From the NCBI RefSeq assembly GCF_002807015.1, contig NZ_NIPO01000001.1, forward strand, positions 1,687,604 through 1,751,603: a stretch of 64,000 nt of DNA. Reading direction: 5' to 3'. Positions 47,210-55,758 of this stretch are shown one piece after another. The stretch's first letter is position 1. Each line of letters opens with the position of its first letter. Below the pieces are notes generated by a model. It saw only the letters and a list, made by a program, of their open reading frames with translations, did no database searches and had not been told where the DNA came from. The position numbers and the translations under genes are program-made. The stretch is from Avrilella dinanensis. Lineage in GTDB: Bacteria; Bacteroidota; Bacteroidia; Flavobacteriales; Flavobacteriaceae.

Positions 47210-48193
47210 TTAATCTGTTTTTTGGTTCAATCCCGCTTCTACCGTGTCGCCGAACAATTCAGTTAATGAGATTCCGGCAGCTCTCGCCTGCTGGGGCAAT
47301 ATACTTTCTGCGGTCAATCCCGGAATGGTGTTCATTTCAAGGAAAAACGGAATACCGTCCATCAGGATAAATTCGCTGCGTGAGTAACCTTTCATATCTA
47401 ATATTTTGTATATGCGTTTGGCAGCATCTTCCACACGGGCTTTTTCCTCGTCAGAAATCCGGGCAGGTGTGATTTCCTGCGATTTTCCTTCGTATTTCGC
47501 TTCGTAATCAAAAAATTCGTTTTCCGAAACAATTTCCGTCATCGGCAAAACCATAATTTCGTCTTGATAAGTGATAACTCCCACAGAAACTTCGGTACCT
47601 TGCAAAAAACTTTCGATGATGATTTCATGGTCTTCCCGATAGGCTTTTTCTATAGCCGGAATCAGTTCTTCGCTGGTTTTGACTTTTGAAATACCAAAGC
47701 TCGACCCCGAGCGGTTGGGTTTTACAAAACACGGCAGCCCGACACGCTGAATAATTCTGTCCGTATCAATCACATCGCCTTTATTCAGGTAATAAGAAAT
47801 CGCCATTTTGATTCCATAAGGCTTGACTACCGACAGCAAATCTCTTTTGTTGAAAGTAATTGCCGACTGATAATAGGAACAAGAAGTGTGTTTCTGTTTG
47901 ATTAAATCAAAATAAGCCGTCATCAGACCGTCTTCGCCCGGCGTTCCGTGAATAGCATTGAACACCACGTCAAACTGAACTTTATGTCCGTTGATTTCAG
48001 CCGAAAAATCGTTTTTGTCAATCGGATACTCACTTCGGTCGTCCAAAACAACCACCCATTTATCCTTGAAAATATGTATGCGATAAGGTTCGTATAAATT
48101 TCGGTCGAGATACTGATAAACCACTTCCCCACTCTTTAGCGATATTTCATATTCACTGGAATATCCGCCCATGATGATACCAACTTTTTTCAT
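47210..48193 (-). CDS. ddl: D-alanine-D-alanine ligase
   Basis: A 327-aa ATP-grasp enzyme that makes the D-Ala-D-Ala dipeptide of peptidoglycan. IIMGGYSSEYEISLKSG is the N-terminal motif, HGTPGEDG the substrate loop, PCFVKPNRSGSSFGISK an ATP-binding segment and FLEMNTIPGLT the Mg-binding Asn-containing C-terminal motif. The start is 48193 (MKKVGIIMGGYSSE). Downstream coaD and the VOC gene follow closely. Confidence 0.96.
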   Translation of the reverse strand: MKKVGIIMGGYSSEYEISLKSGEVVYQYLDRNLYEPYRIHIFKDKWVVVLDDRSEYPIDKNDFSAEINGHKVQFDVVFNAIHGTPGEDGLMTAYFDLIKQKHTSCSYYQSAITFNKRDLLSVVKPYGIKMAISYYLNKGDVIDTDRIIQRVGLPCFVKPNRSGSSFGISKVKTSEELIPAIEKAYREDHEIIIESFLQGTEVSVGVITYQDEIMVLPMTEIVSENEFFDYEAKYEGKSQEITPARISDEEKARVEDAAKRIYKILDMKGYSRSEFILMDGIPFFLEMNTIPGLTAESILPQQARAAGISLTELFGDTVEAGLNQKTD

Positions 48194-48265
48194 TTCCTGC
48201 AATTAGAATTATATTTTTGTAAAGTTAAACAATCATTTGTTATCTTCGCTTAAAGAGAAAAAATA

Positions 48266-49687
48266 ATGATTGACTTTCAAACATCATATACCAACTTGCC
48301 CGAAGAATTTTTCAGTTTAGTAACTCCAAGACCGGTAGCTAATCCGAAAATTCATTTATGGAACGATTCATTAGCCAAAGAACTCGGCATACAATTATCA
48401 GAAGATGAAAAGGTTGCATATTTTTCCGGAAACAAAATCTATCCCGAAACTTCGCCTTTGGCAATGGCTTATGCCGGGCATCAGTTTGGGCATTTTAACA
48501 TGCTGGGAGATGGGCGGGCTTTGCTTTTGGGCGAATTGTCCACCAACGGAAAAACAGTAGATATACAGCTGAAAGGCTCTGGACGTACGCCTTTTTCACG
48601 GCGAGGCGACGGCAAAGGCACCTTATCGTCGATGTTGCGGGAATATTTAATCAGTGAGGCGATGTTTGCGTTGAAAATCCCGACTTCGAGGAGTTTGGCC
48701 GTAGTTGGAGGCAGTGAAAAAATAGTCCGACGATATGTGGAAGAATCTGCAGTTCTGACTCGCACAGCGTCAAGCTTTATTCGGGTGGGAACTTTTGAAT
48801 TTGCATACAATTTTTTGGACGATAGCAAACTTCAGGCTTTGTTTGATTATACCATAAACCGGCATTATCCGCATCTTGTAGAAACAGAAAATCCGGCTAT
48901 TTCTTTTTTGGAGACAGTAATGCAACGGCAAATTAAGCTAATGATAAACTGGATACGAGTGGGGTTTATTCACGGTGTGATGAACACCGACAACGTGGCA
49001 ATTTCCGGCGAAACCATTGACTACGGACCTTGTGCTTTTATGAACGTTTATTATCCGCAAACTGTGTATAGTTCGATTGATGAAAAAGGACGATATTCTT
49101 TTGGCAACCAACCTTTTATCGACCAATGGAATATGAGTTGTCTCACAGATACTTTGTTACCTTTGATTCATGAAAATGAGAAAATTGCTATTGATATGGC
49201 AGAACGGATTCTGAACAGTTATCCGGGTCTGTTTGAAAAGCAATACTGGCAAATGATGGCAAATAAAATAGGGTTTACACAAACTTCTCCCGAAATCAAG
49301 CAACTGATTGAAGAGCTGTTAAAAATTATGCGAATCAACCGATTGGATTACACCAACACCTTTTTGCATATATCTGACGATTGTCGCAACCTCATCAATG
49401 AAAACCAAGAGCTGTTGTCGTGGCAGGAAAAATGGAAGAAAATACTGCAATCGGAAAATCTTAGTTTTGACGATGCCAAACAGCTTATGACACAGGTTAA
49501 TCCGCTGGTTATTCCAAGAAATCATTTGGTGGAAAAAGCCCTGAATGATGTTCGGGAAAAGAACGATTTTACGACATTCCATGAATTGCACAAAATATTG
49601 GAAAAACCTTATGAAAGAAGAAAGCTGAGTTCTGAATATTTACTTCCGGTTGATGACAACGGTTATCAGACTTTTTGCGGAACTTAG
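48266..49687 (+). CDS. selO: SelO family protein adenylyltransferase (AMPylase)
   Basis: A 473-aa pseudokinase-fold enzyme that transfers AMP to Ser, Thr or Tyr of proteins. The N-terminal PEEFFSLVTPRPVANPKIHLWN, the AYAGHQFGHFNMLGDGRALLLGE block, GSGRTPFSRRGDGKGTL and GVMNTDNVAISGETIDYGPCAFM (metal- and catalytic-site Asp) are diagnostic. It ends NGYQTFCGT: in eukaryotes the corresponding cysteine position near the C-terminus is selenocysteine, so Cys is the bacterial replacement. About 50 residues shorter than many SelO proteins. A near-perfect -7 (TATCTTCG) with TTG at N21 precedes it. Confidence 0.94.
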   Translation: MIDFQTSYTNLPEEFFSLVTPRPVANPKIHLWNDSLAKELGIQLSEDEKVAYFSGNKIYPETSPLAMAYAGHQFGHFNMLGDGRALLLGELSTNGKTVDIQLKGSGRTPFSRRGDGKGTLSSMLREYLISEAMFALKIPTSRSLAVVGGSEKIVRRYVEESAVLTRTASSFIRVGTFEFAYNFLDDSKLQALFDYTINRHYPHLVETENPAISFLETVMQRQIKLMINWIRVGFIHGVMNTDNVAISGETIDYGPCAFMNVYYPQTVYSSIDEKGRYSFGNQPFIDQWNMSCLTDTLLPLIHENEKIAIDMAERILNSYPGLFEKQYWQMMANKIGFTQTSPEIKQLIEELLKIMRINRLDYTNTFLHISDDCRNLINENQELLSWQEKWKKILQSENLSFDDAKQLMTQVNPLVIPRNHLVEKALNDVREKNDFTTFHELHKILEKPYERRKLSSEYLLPVDDNGYQTFCGT

Positions 49688-49735
49688 TTGATACATCAGC
49701 CCAACTTTACTTTCAAGTTTTACACATTTTATTAT

Positions 49736-49743
49736 TATCTTTG
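49736..49743 (+). promoter_or_regulatory. -7 element (TATCTTTG) of the PASTA-rluD operon
   Basis: A perfect TAnnTTTG match only 14 bases before the start codon of the PASTA gene, so the 5' UTR would be very short (about 7-9 nt). Confidence 0.55.
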
Positions 49744-49757
49744 TCAAAAATGAAATT

Positions 49758-50378
49758 ATGACATTTATCCAGTTTATAAAAAGTAAAAGCCTGTGGATTT
49801 CGGTAGCAATCGCTGTGGTTATTTTAATTGTAATCGCTTTTATTTCCCTGAAATTCCTGAGTGTTTATACGCGTCACGGAGAAGAAATAACTGTTCCTAA
49901 CTTAGCCAAAACCGACCCGGACAGAGCCAAATTACAATTGGAAAATATAGGATTGGAAATGGTTGTTGTTGATACGATGGATTTCAACAAAGATTTCCCA
50001 CCATTGAGTATCGTGGAACAAGACCCGAAAGCAGACGCCAAAGTAAAAGATGGCAGAACGATTTACGTTAAAATCAATGCACAAAATTATGCCTCAGTAA
50101 CCTTGCCGAATTTGGTGGACAATACATTCCGCTATGCTGTTTCGCGTATTGAGGGGCTGGGATTGGTCAAAGGAAATGTACGCTATGAACCCCACCTGGC
50201 AGAAGACGTGGTTATCCAGATTGAACAAAACGGACGTATTCTGAAAGAAGGCGACAAAGTGCTGAAGCATTCTTCGATTGACTTCCTTTTGGGCGACGGT
50301 TCACTAAGCTATAAACGCAGAGATTCTATCAATCAAATGTTTGAAGATATTGCACCGGCAATTGATTCCATATACTAA
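49758..50378 (+). CDS. Membrane-anchored PASTA-domain protein
   Basis: A 206-aa protein with a single N-terminal membrane helix (about 11-34, LWISVAIAVVILIVIAFISL) and two to three PASTA repeats outside the membrane (from about 45: EEITVPNLAKTDPDRAKLQL, YASVTLPNLVDNTFRYAVSR). PASTA domains bind peptidoglycan fragments or penicillin-type compounds; unlike Gram-positive PASTA kinases there is no kinase domain. It leads an operon with rluD, an FMN reductase and pabB. The ddl gene is close by, in keeping with a cell-wall link. Confidence 0.9.
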   Translation: MTFIQFIKSKSLWISVAIAVVILIVIAFISLKFLSVYTRHGEEITVPNLAKTDPDRAKLQLENIGLEMVVVDTMDFNKDFPPLSIVEQDPKADAKVKDGRTIYVKINAQNYASVTLPNLVDNTFRYAVSRIEGLGLVKGNVRYEPHLAEDVVIQIEQNGRILKEGDKVLKHSSIDFLLGDGSLSYKRRDSINQMFEDIAPAIDSIY

Positions 50379-50388
50379 AATTCCCGAT

Positions 50389-51423
50389 TTGAATACAGAA
50401 GACAATCATAACGAACAACTTCACGAACATTATAAATTTGTTGCCGGAAGTGGACAAAAACCACTTCGCGTGGACAAATTTTTAATGAACCTCGTTGAGA
50501 ATGCTACCCGAAGTAAAATCCAAAAAGCAGCGGAAAACGGAAATATTTTTGTTAATGAAATAGCGGTAAAATCTAATCACAAAGTGAAAGCAAACGACGT
50601 GGTGCGTGTGCTGATGGAACAGCCACCGTTTGAAAATATCATTATTCCGGAAAATATTCCGCTGAATATCGTTTATGAAGATGATGATTTGCTTGTGGTA
50701 AACAAAACAGCAGGATTGGTCGTGCACCCCGGTCACGGGAATTATACGGGAACACTCGTGAATGCCCTTGCCTATCACTTTGAAAATCTGCCATTAAACA
50801 GTTCCGAACGTCCTGGTTTGGTACATCGGATTGACAAAGACACCACAGGGTTGCTTGTGGTTGCCAAAACCGAACAGGCAATGACCGATTTGCAGCAGCA
50901 ATTTGCCGAAAAAACCACCGAACGAGAATACATTGCATTGGTTTGGGGAAATGTAGATGAAAACGAAGGAACTATCGAAAGCTATATCGGGCGGCATGTG
51001 AAAGACCGTATGCAAATGTCTTCATTTGAAGATGACAGTACCGGTGCCAAGCACGCCGTTACGCATTACAAAGTAATAGAAAGATTCGGTTATGTTACGA
51101 TGATTTCATGCCGATTAGAAACCGGTCGCACCCATCAGATTCGCGTACATCTGAAATCTATCGGACACACGTTATTTAATGATGAAAGATATGGTGGCGA
51201 GAAAATCCTAAAAGGAACTACCTTTCCTAAGTACAAACAGTTTGTGGACAATTGTTTTAAAATATTACCCAGACAGGCTTTGCACGCCAAAACATTAGGT
51301 TTCGTACACCCTACCACAAAAAAACCGATGCGTTTTGATTCCGACATTCCGGAAGATATGCAAACGGTCATAGAACGATGGCGAAATTATTCTAACTTCA
51401 ATAACCTGGATTATGAAAACTAA
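50389..51423 (+). CDS. rluD: Large-subunit rRNA pseudouridine synthase, RluD family
   Basis: A 344-aa enzyme making pseudouridines in 23S rRNA. An N-terminal S4 RNA-binding domain (about 25-85, LRVDKFLMNLVENATRSKIQ) is followed by the catalytic domain with the Asp of GLVHRIDKDTTGLLVVAKT. RLETGRTHQIRVHLKSIGH and the QALHAKTLGF segment are further family motifs. The start is probably TTG at 50389, 10 bases after the PASTA stop; a TTG at 50341 inside the PASTA gene is less likely. No ATG is available. Confidence 0.93.
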   Translation: MNTEDNHNEQLHEHYKFVAGSGQKPLRVDKFLMNLVENATRSKIQKAAENGNIFVNEIAVKSNHKVKANDVVRVLMEQPPFENIIIPENIPLNIVYEDDDLLVVNKTAGLVVHPGHGNYTGTLVNALAYHFENLPLNSSERPGLVHRIDKDTTGLLVVAKTEQAMTDLQQQFAEKTTEREYIALVWGNVDENEGTIESYIGRHVKDRMQMSSFEDDSTGAKHAVTHYKVIERFGYVTMISCRLETGRTHQIRVHLKSIGHTLFNDERYGGEKILKGTTFPKYKQFVDNCFKILPRQALHAKTLGFVHPTTKKPMRFDSDIPEDMQTVIERWRNYSNFNNLDYEN

Positions 51424-51952
51424 AACTTTAGCACTGTTAGGAAGTAATTCTATTCATTCAATCAATAAACAGCTATTGAACAGCATTTTGCGGTTTGACG
51501 AAGCCAAAAACATAGACAATATAGCTATCCAAAATATTGATTTGCCGATTTATAGCATAGATATTGAAAAAAACGAAGGATTTCCTGAAACTTTGAAGGA
51601 ACTTCATCAAACAATAAGTAATTATAATAGCTATCTCATCGTTTCAAACGAGCATAATCGCACGGTTTCCGCTTTTTTTAAAAACATTCTGGATTGGATT
51701 TCACGTATTGATTTTGATACTTTTAAAGATAAAAACATTTTGATTATCACTGCCTCGACAGGCAGAATGGGTGGTAAAGCTGCCAATGATTACCTGCACA
51801 CTTATTTTTCCAGAATGCAGGCAAGGCGGATTACTACGGTAACATTTCCGTCTTTTAATGATAATTTTGATACCGCTAACGGACAGATTTTGCAACCCGA
51901 TTTAGAGAAACAAATCAAAGAAGCATTATTAAGTTTTCGTGCTGATGAATAG
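51413..51952 (+). CDS. NADPH-dependent FMN reductase-family protein
   Basis: A 179-aa flavodoxin-like protein beginning MKTKTLALLGSNSIHSINKQ, where the GSNS-type phosphate loop binds FMN. NYNSYLIVSNEHNRTVSAFF and NILIITASTGRMGGKAANDY match the family core, with the usual PEYNGS-type motif altered to SNEHNR. It overlaps the end of rluD by 11 bases and the start of the pabB gene by 14, so translation is coupled. Physiological substrate unknown. Confidence 0.87.
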   Translation: MKTKTLALLGSNSIHSINKQLLNSILRFDEAKNIDNIAIQNIDLPIYSIDIEKNEGFPETLKELHQTISNYNSYLIVSNEHNRTVSAFFKNILDWISRIDFDTFKDKNILIITASTGRMGGKAANDYLHTYFSRMQARRITTVTFPSFNDNFDTANGQILQPDLEKQIKEALLSFRADE

Positions 51953-53240
51953 ATTTATTCATCACATAACGGTAGAAAATCCGCAACTTTTCATGCAACA
52001 AGCGTTGCAATGGGCAGATGCAGAGCGGGAAGTCGTTTTTTTGAACAACAACAATCAGCAAGATAATTTTCACAGTTTTGATTCGGCACTGGCATTTGAT
52101 GCGTTCACTTTGATGCAAACCGATTCGTTCTCGGCGTTTGATGATTTGGAAGAATATTATCAGCAAACCAAAGACTGGCTTTTTGGCTATTTGTCTTATG
52201 ATTTGAAAAACGGTATTGAAAAACTGTCGTCAAACAATTATGACGGACTCGGGTTTCCGGATATTTGTTTTTTTCAACCGAAAAAAATCTTACTGCAAAA
52301 ACAAAATCAAATTACTTTCCTGTACATGAATCTTTGCAGAAACGAGGTTTTGGAAGATATAGAAATTATTAAAAATCAAACTGTTTCAACTGATTCTCGT
52401 ACAGAAAATGCTGTTCAAATACAACAAAGAACGCCCTACGAAAAATATGTAAAACAAGTGGAATCTTTGCAGAGTCACATTCGACTGGGGAATATTTACG
52501 AAGTGAATTACTGTATGGAATTTTACGCAAAACAAGCAAACATTAATCCGTTGGAAACCTATCATCAGCTAAATGATATTTCGACTCCGCCTTTTTCTGT
52601 TTATATGAAAATCAGCGATAATTATGCTTTGTCTGCATCGCCTGAACGATTTTTAAAGAAAAAAGGCAATCAGCTCATTTCTCAACCAATTAAAGGAACA
52701 GCAAAACGTTCGACAAAACGTGAAGAAGATATTCTGCTGAAAAAAAATCTGCAAACCGACCCCAAAGAAAGAGCAGAAAATATCATGATTGTTGATTTGG
52801 TACGCAATGATTTATCACGAACTGCCGAAAAAAATACGGTGAAAGTTGAAGAACTCTGCGAGGTATATACCTATGAGCAGGTTCATCAAATGATTTCGAC
52901 CATTACTTCCGAACTCAAATCCAACACGACACGCAAAGATATACTAACAACCACTTTTCCGATGGGCAGTATGACAGGGGCGCCCAAGTTGTCTGCCATG
53001 CAACTGATTGAGGAACACGAAGATTTTAAACGTGGATTGTATAGCGGTTCTGTCGGTTATCTCACACCCGATGGAGATTTTGACTTTAACGTGATAATCC
53101 GGACGATTTTGTATAACCGCAAAGAGCAATACCTGTCTTTTTCGGTAGGTAGTGCCATTACTGATTTGGCCGATGCCGACAAAGAATATCAAGAATGCCT
53201 GCTGAAAGCTAATGCGATGAAAAAGGTTGTTGGGAAATAA
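51939..53240 (+). CDS. pabB: Aminodeoxychorismate synthase component I
   Basis: A 431-433-aa chorismate-binding enzyme (start 51939 or 51945). The catalytic motif is QPIKGTAKR; the Lys of PIKGT distinguishes aminodeoxychorismate synthase (PabB) from anthranilate synthase (PIAGT), supporting folate rather than tryptophan synthesis. ENIMIVDLVRNDLSRTAEKN, TFPMGSMTGAPKLSAMQLIE and YSGSVGYLTPDGDFDFNVII are the conserved core. The amidotransferase partner (PabA) and PabC are not in the window. Confidence 0.92.
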   Translation: MLMNRFIHHITVENPQLFMQQALQWADAEREVVFLNNNNQQDNFHSFDSALAFDAFTLMQTDSFSAFDDLEEYYQQTKDWLFGYLSYDLKNGIEKLSSNNYDGLGFPDICFFQPKKILLQKQNQITFLYMNLCRNEVLEDIEIIKNQTVSTDSRTENAVQIQQRTPYEKYVKQVESLQSHIRLGNIYEVNYCMEFYAKQANINPLETYHQLNDISTPPFSVYMKISDNYALSASPERFLKKKGNQLISQPIKGTAKRSTKREEDILLKKNLQTDPKERAENIMIVDLVRNDLSRTAEKNTVKVEELCEVYTYEQVHQMISTITSELKSNTTRKDILTTTFPMGSMTGAPKLSAMQLIEEHEDFKRGLYSGSVGYLTPDGDFDFNVIIRTILYNRKEQYLSFSVGSAITDLADADKEYQECLLKANAMKKVVGK

Positions 53241-53241
53241 A

Positions 53242-53850
53242 TTACCCTCTATCCCTTTGCTGAATAACCATTAAAGCCAAACTCAAAACCACCTGCTCTT
53301 CGTTAAAAGGCTGATTGGACAATTTTCGAATGTCGAATTTTCGTCCCCAGAAAGAAGGCTTTTTGCTCATTTCCATTAATTCATTTCCTTGCAAATCTGT
53401 TACTACATATTTCGGATTAAAAACATAACCCGATAACATTCCTATCAGCGGTAATTCATCAAAAAAAGCGTCTAAAACCCGGACGGCGGCATTGCGTTCT
53501 CTAATAGTATAAATATGGTTACCATCTGCGTCCTGCAAATGATAAGTAGCCTTAATAAACGAACGCAAAGTTTTCTTACGCACCTTCCCGACAACCTGTT
53601 TTTGAGCATTTGTCATGGTAAAAGTCTGCTGAAAATCAATGATTTTATTGGAAACAAAATCATACATAACTTCTTTCTTTGATTCGTCACGAAACACCTT
53701 AATGTGGTCGCGAAGCTTAAAAATTTTTTCTCTCACATAAAAAATAGTTTTACCCGAAGCATCTTTTGCCGTAAAATCATTGGAAATGGTGGTTATCTTA
53801 AAAAGAAAATTCAGCGGATACCGGAATTCAATAACAGACATACTTTTCAT
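53242..53850 (-). CDS. LURP-one/Tubby-like fold protein
   Basis: A 199-202-aa protein (starts at 53850 or 53841, MSVIEFRYP). It repeatedly has beta-hairpins such as NDFTAKDASGKTIFYVREKI and LQDADGNHIYTIRERN, the pattern of LURP-one-related (Tubby-like barrel with a central helix) proteins. DELPLIGMLSGYVFNPKYVV contains the hydrophobic central helix. Tubby-like bacterial proteins are linked with membrane lipids, but no function is proven. Convergent with pabB, one base apart. Confidence 0.78.
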   Translation of the reverse strand: MKSMSVIEFRYPLNFLFKITTISNDFTAKDASGKTIFYVREKIFKLRDHIKVFRDESKKEVMYDFVSNKIIDFQQTFTMTNAQKQVVGKVRKKTLRSFIKATYHLQDADGNHIYTIRERNAAVRVLDAFFDELPLIGMLSGYVFNPKYVVTDLQGNELMEMSKKPSFWGRKFDIRKLSNQPFNEEQVVLSLALMVIQQRDRG

Positions 53851-54141
53851 ATTTTTTCTCGTAAAATATAGCTTTAATCAGAACGCAATTTACGGAAAAC
53901 TATTGAATTCTTTCACTAAAAACTTACCGGTAAAAATATGATTTATATTGATTAATATGTGATTCATGACAGGAACAAATAAATGTTCTACATACATTTT
54001 ATATTTTATGGTGTATAACTTTACATCTGTAGCTAATATGTAATGCACAATCGGTCATTCCATTTTTTTTCAAAAGCAATAAAATTTCCTTTTGCGTAGC
54101 ATTGATTTAAACTGTAACTTTGTGGTCATAATCAATGTTAT
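53851..54141. other. AT-rich intergenic region before purM
   Basis: A 291-base gap between divergent LURP-like and purM genes. It contains the purM promoter (54092-54122). No further gene, RNA or repeat was recognised. Confidence 0.5.
54092..54122 (+). promoter_or_regulatory. purM promoter (TTG-N20-TAACTTTG)
   Basis: The best-formed promoter in the window: TTG at 54092-54094, 20-base spacer and a perfect -7 box at 54115-54122. The start codon follows 19 bases later. Confidence 0.75.
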
Positions 54142-55317
54142 ATGAAACCAGAAAATAACAGGTATGCACTTCGTGGTGTATCTGCCCAGAAAGAAGATGT
54201 TCACAGTGCGATAAAAAACATAGACAAAGGCCTTTTTCCAAAAGCATTCTGCAAGATTATTCCCGATTATCTTTCTCAGGACAACGACTATTGTTTGATT
54301 ATGCATGCAGATGGTGCCGGTACAAAGTCATCGTTGGCATATATGTATTGGAAAGAAACCGGTGATTTGTCTGTCTGGAAAGGTATTGCACAAGACGCAT
54401 TGATTATGAATATTGATGATTTGCTCTGCGTTGGAGCCACCGACAACATCTTGCTTTCTTCCACCATCGGGCGAAACAAAAATCTGATTCCGGGAGAAGT
54501 GATTTCAGCCATTATCAGTGGTACGGAAGAACTTATTCAGGATTTAAAAAAACACGGTGTAACCATTCATTCTACCGGAGGCGAAACCGCCGATGTAGGC
54601 GATTTGGTACGCACCATTATCGTTGATTCCACAGTAACAGCCCGCATGAAACGCAGTGATGTGATTGACAACGCCAACATTCAACCAGGCGATGTGATTG
54701 TTGGTTTGGCATCTTTCGGGCAATCGACTTACGAAAATGAATATAACGGTGGAATGGGCAGTAACGGACTGACCTCTGCCCGACATGATGTTTTTGCTCA
54801 CGATTTAGCAAATAAATATCCGGAAAGTTATGATTCGTCTGTACCGGAAGAATTGATTTATTCCGGAAAAAAACGACTGACCGACAAGGTAGAAAACACA
54901 CCTTTAGATGCCGGAAAACTCGTGCTTTCACCAACAAGAACCTATGCTCCGATTGTCAAAAAAATATTAGAAAAATATAATGCTTCACAAATACATGGTA
55001 TGATTCATTGCAGCGGAGGTGCACAAACCAAAATTCTGCATTTTATCGACCAACATCACGTAATTAAAGACCATCTATTCGCCGTACCGCCATTGTTCAA
55101 ACTCATTCAGGAACAATCCGGAACAGACTGGCGGGAAATGTATCAGGTTTTCAATTGCGGACACCGATTGGAATTTTACGTTTCGCCGGAAATTGCGGAA
55201 GATATTATCCGAATTTCACAGTCGTTTAATGTAGATGCACAAATTATCGGACGTGTAGAAAATAGTGAAGAAAAACGTCTAACCATTCAATCAGAATACG
55301 GAACTTTTGACTATTAA
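54142..55317 (+). CDS. purM: Phosphoribosylformylglycinamidine cyclo-ligase (AIR synthase)
   Basis: Converts FGAM to AIR in purine synthesis. At 391 aa it is longer than the 345-aa E. coli protein, as in other Bacteroidota. MHADGAGTKSSLAYMYWKET is the ATP-binding N-terminal motif, DALIMNIDDLLCVGATDN an Mg/nucleotide segment, HSTGGETADVGDLVRTII a core motif and IHGMIHCSGGAQTKILHF the C-terminal signature. ruvX starts inside its last codons, so the two are coupled. Confidence 0.92.
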   Translation: MKPENNRYALRGVSAQKEDVHSAIKNIDKGLFPKAFCKIIPDYLSQDNDYCLIMHADGAGTKSSLAYMYWKETGDLSVWKGIAQDALIMNIDDLLCVGATDNILLSSTIGRNKNLIPGEVISAIISGTEELIQDLKKHGVTIHSTGGETADVGDLVRTIIVDSTVTARMKRSDVIDNANIQPGDVIVGLASFGQSTYENEYNGGMGSNGLTSARHDVFAHDLANKYPESYDSSVPEELIYSGKKRLTDKVENTPLDAGKLVLSPTRTYAPIVKKILEKYNASQIHGMIHCSGGAQTKILHFIDQHHVIKDHLFAVPPLFKLIQEQSGTDWREMYQVFNCGHRLEFYVSPEIAEDIIRISQSFNVDAQIIGRVENSEEKRLTIQSEYGTFDY

Positions 55318-55735
55318 ATCAGCCCGGATATTAGCCATTGATTACGGTGCGAAACGCACAGGATTAGCCGTTACAGACCCTTTGCAGATTATCGCATCAG
55401 GTCTGACGACCGTTTCTACTGTCGAATTATTCGATTTTCTGGACAGCTATTTTCAGGAAGAAGGCGTGAGCAAAGTCATCATCGGAATGCCCAAAAGGTT
55501 GAATAATGAACTTTCGGAAATCGCCCCGCAGATAGAAAAATTCATCAGTGATTTCCAACAAAAATACCCGGACATTCCTATCGAAACACTCGATGAAAGG
55601 TTTACGTCCAAAATCGCTTTTCAGTCCATGATTGACAGCGGAATGAAGAAAAAACAAAGAAAAAATAAAGGATTGGTAGATGAAATTGCCGCAACCGTTT
55701 TGCTGCAGGATTATTTAACCGGAAAAATGTTTTAA
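55307..55735 (+). CDS. ruvX: Putative pre-16S rRNA nuclease / Holliday-junction resolvase-like (RuvX/YqgF)
   Basis: A 142-aa RNase H-fold protein. ARILAIDYGAKRTGLAVTDPL carries the first catalytic Asp, VIIGMPKRLN the second strand motif, ETLDERFTSKIAF the Glu/Asp motif and LVDEIAATVLLQDYL the last catalytic Asp. YqgF proteins process the 5' end of 16S rRNA; recombination roles have also been proposed. The start is a TTG at 55307 overlapping the end of purM by 11 bases. Confidence 0.93.
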   Translation: MTIKSARILAIDYGAKRTGLAVTDPLQIIASGLTTVSTVELFDFLDSYFQEEGVSKVIIGMPKRLNNELSEIAPQIEKFISDFQQKYPDIPIETLDERFTSKIAFQSMIDSGMKKKQRKNKGLVDEIAATVLLQDYLTGKMF

Positions 55736-55758
55736 ATTAGCACAAAAATTTCACAATA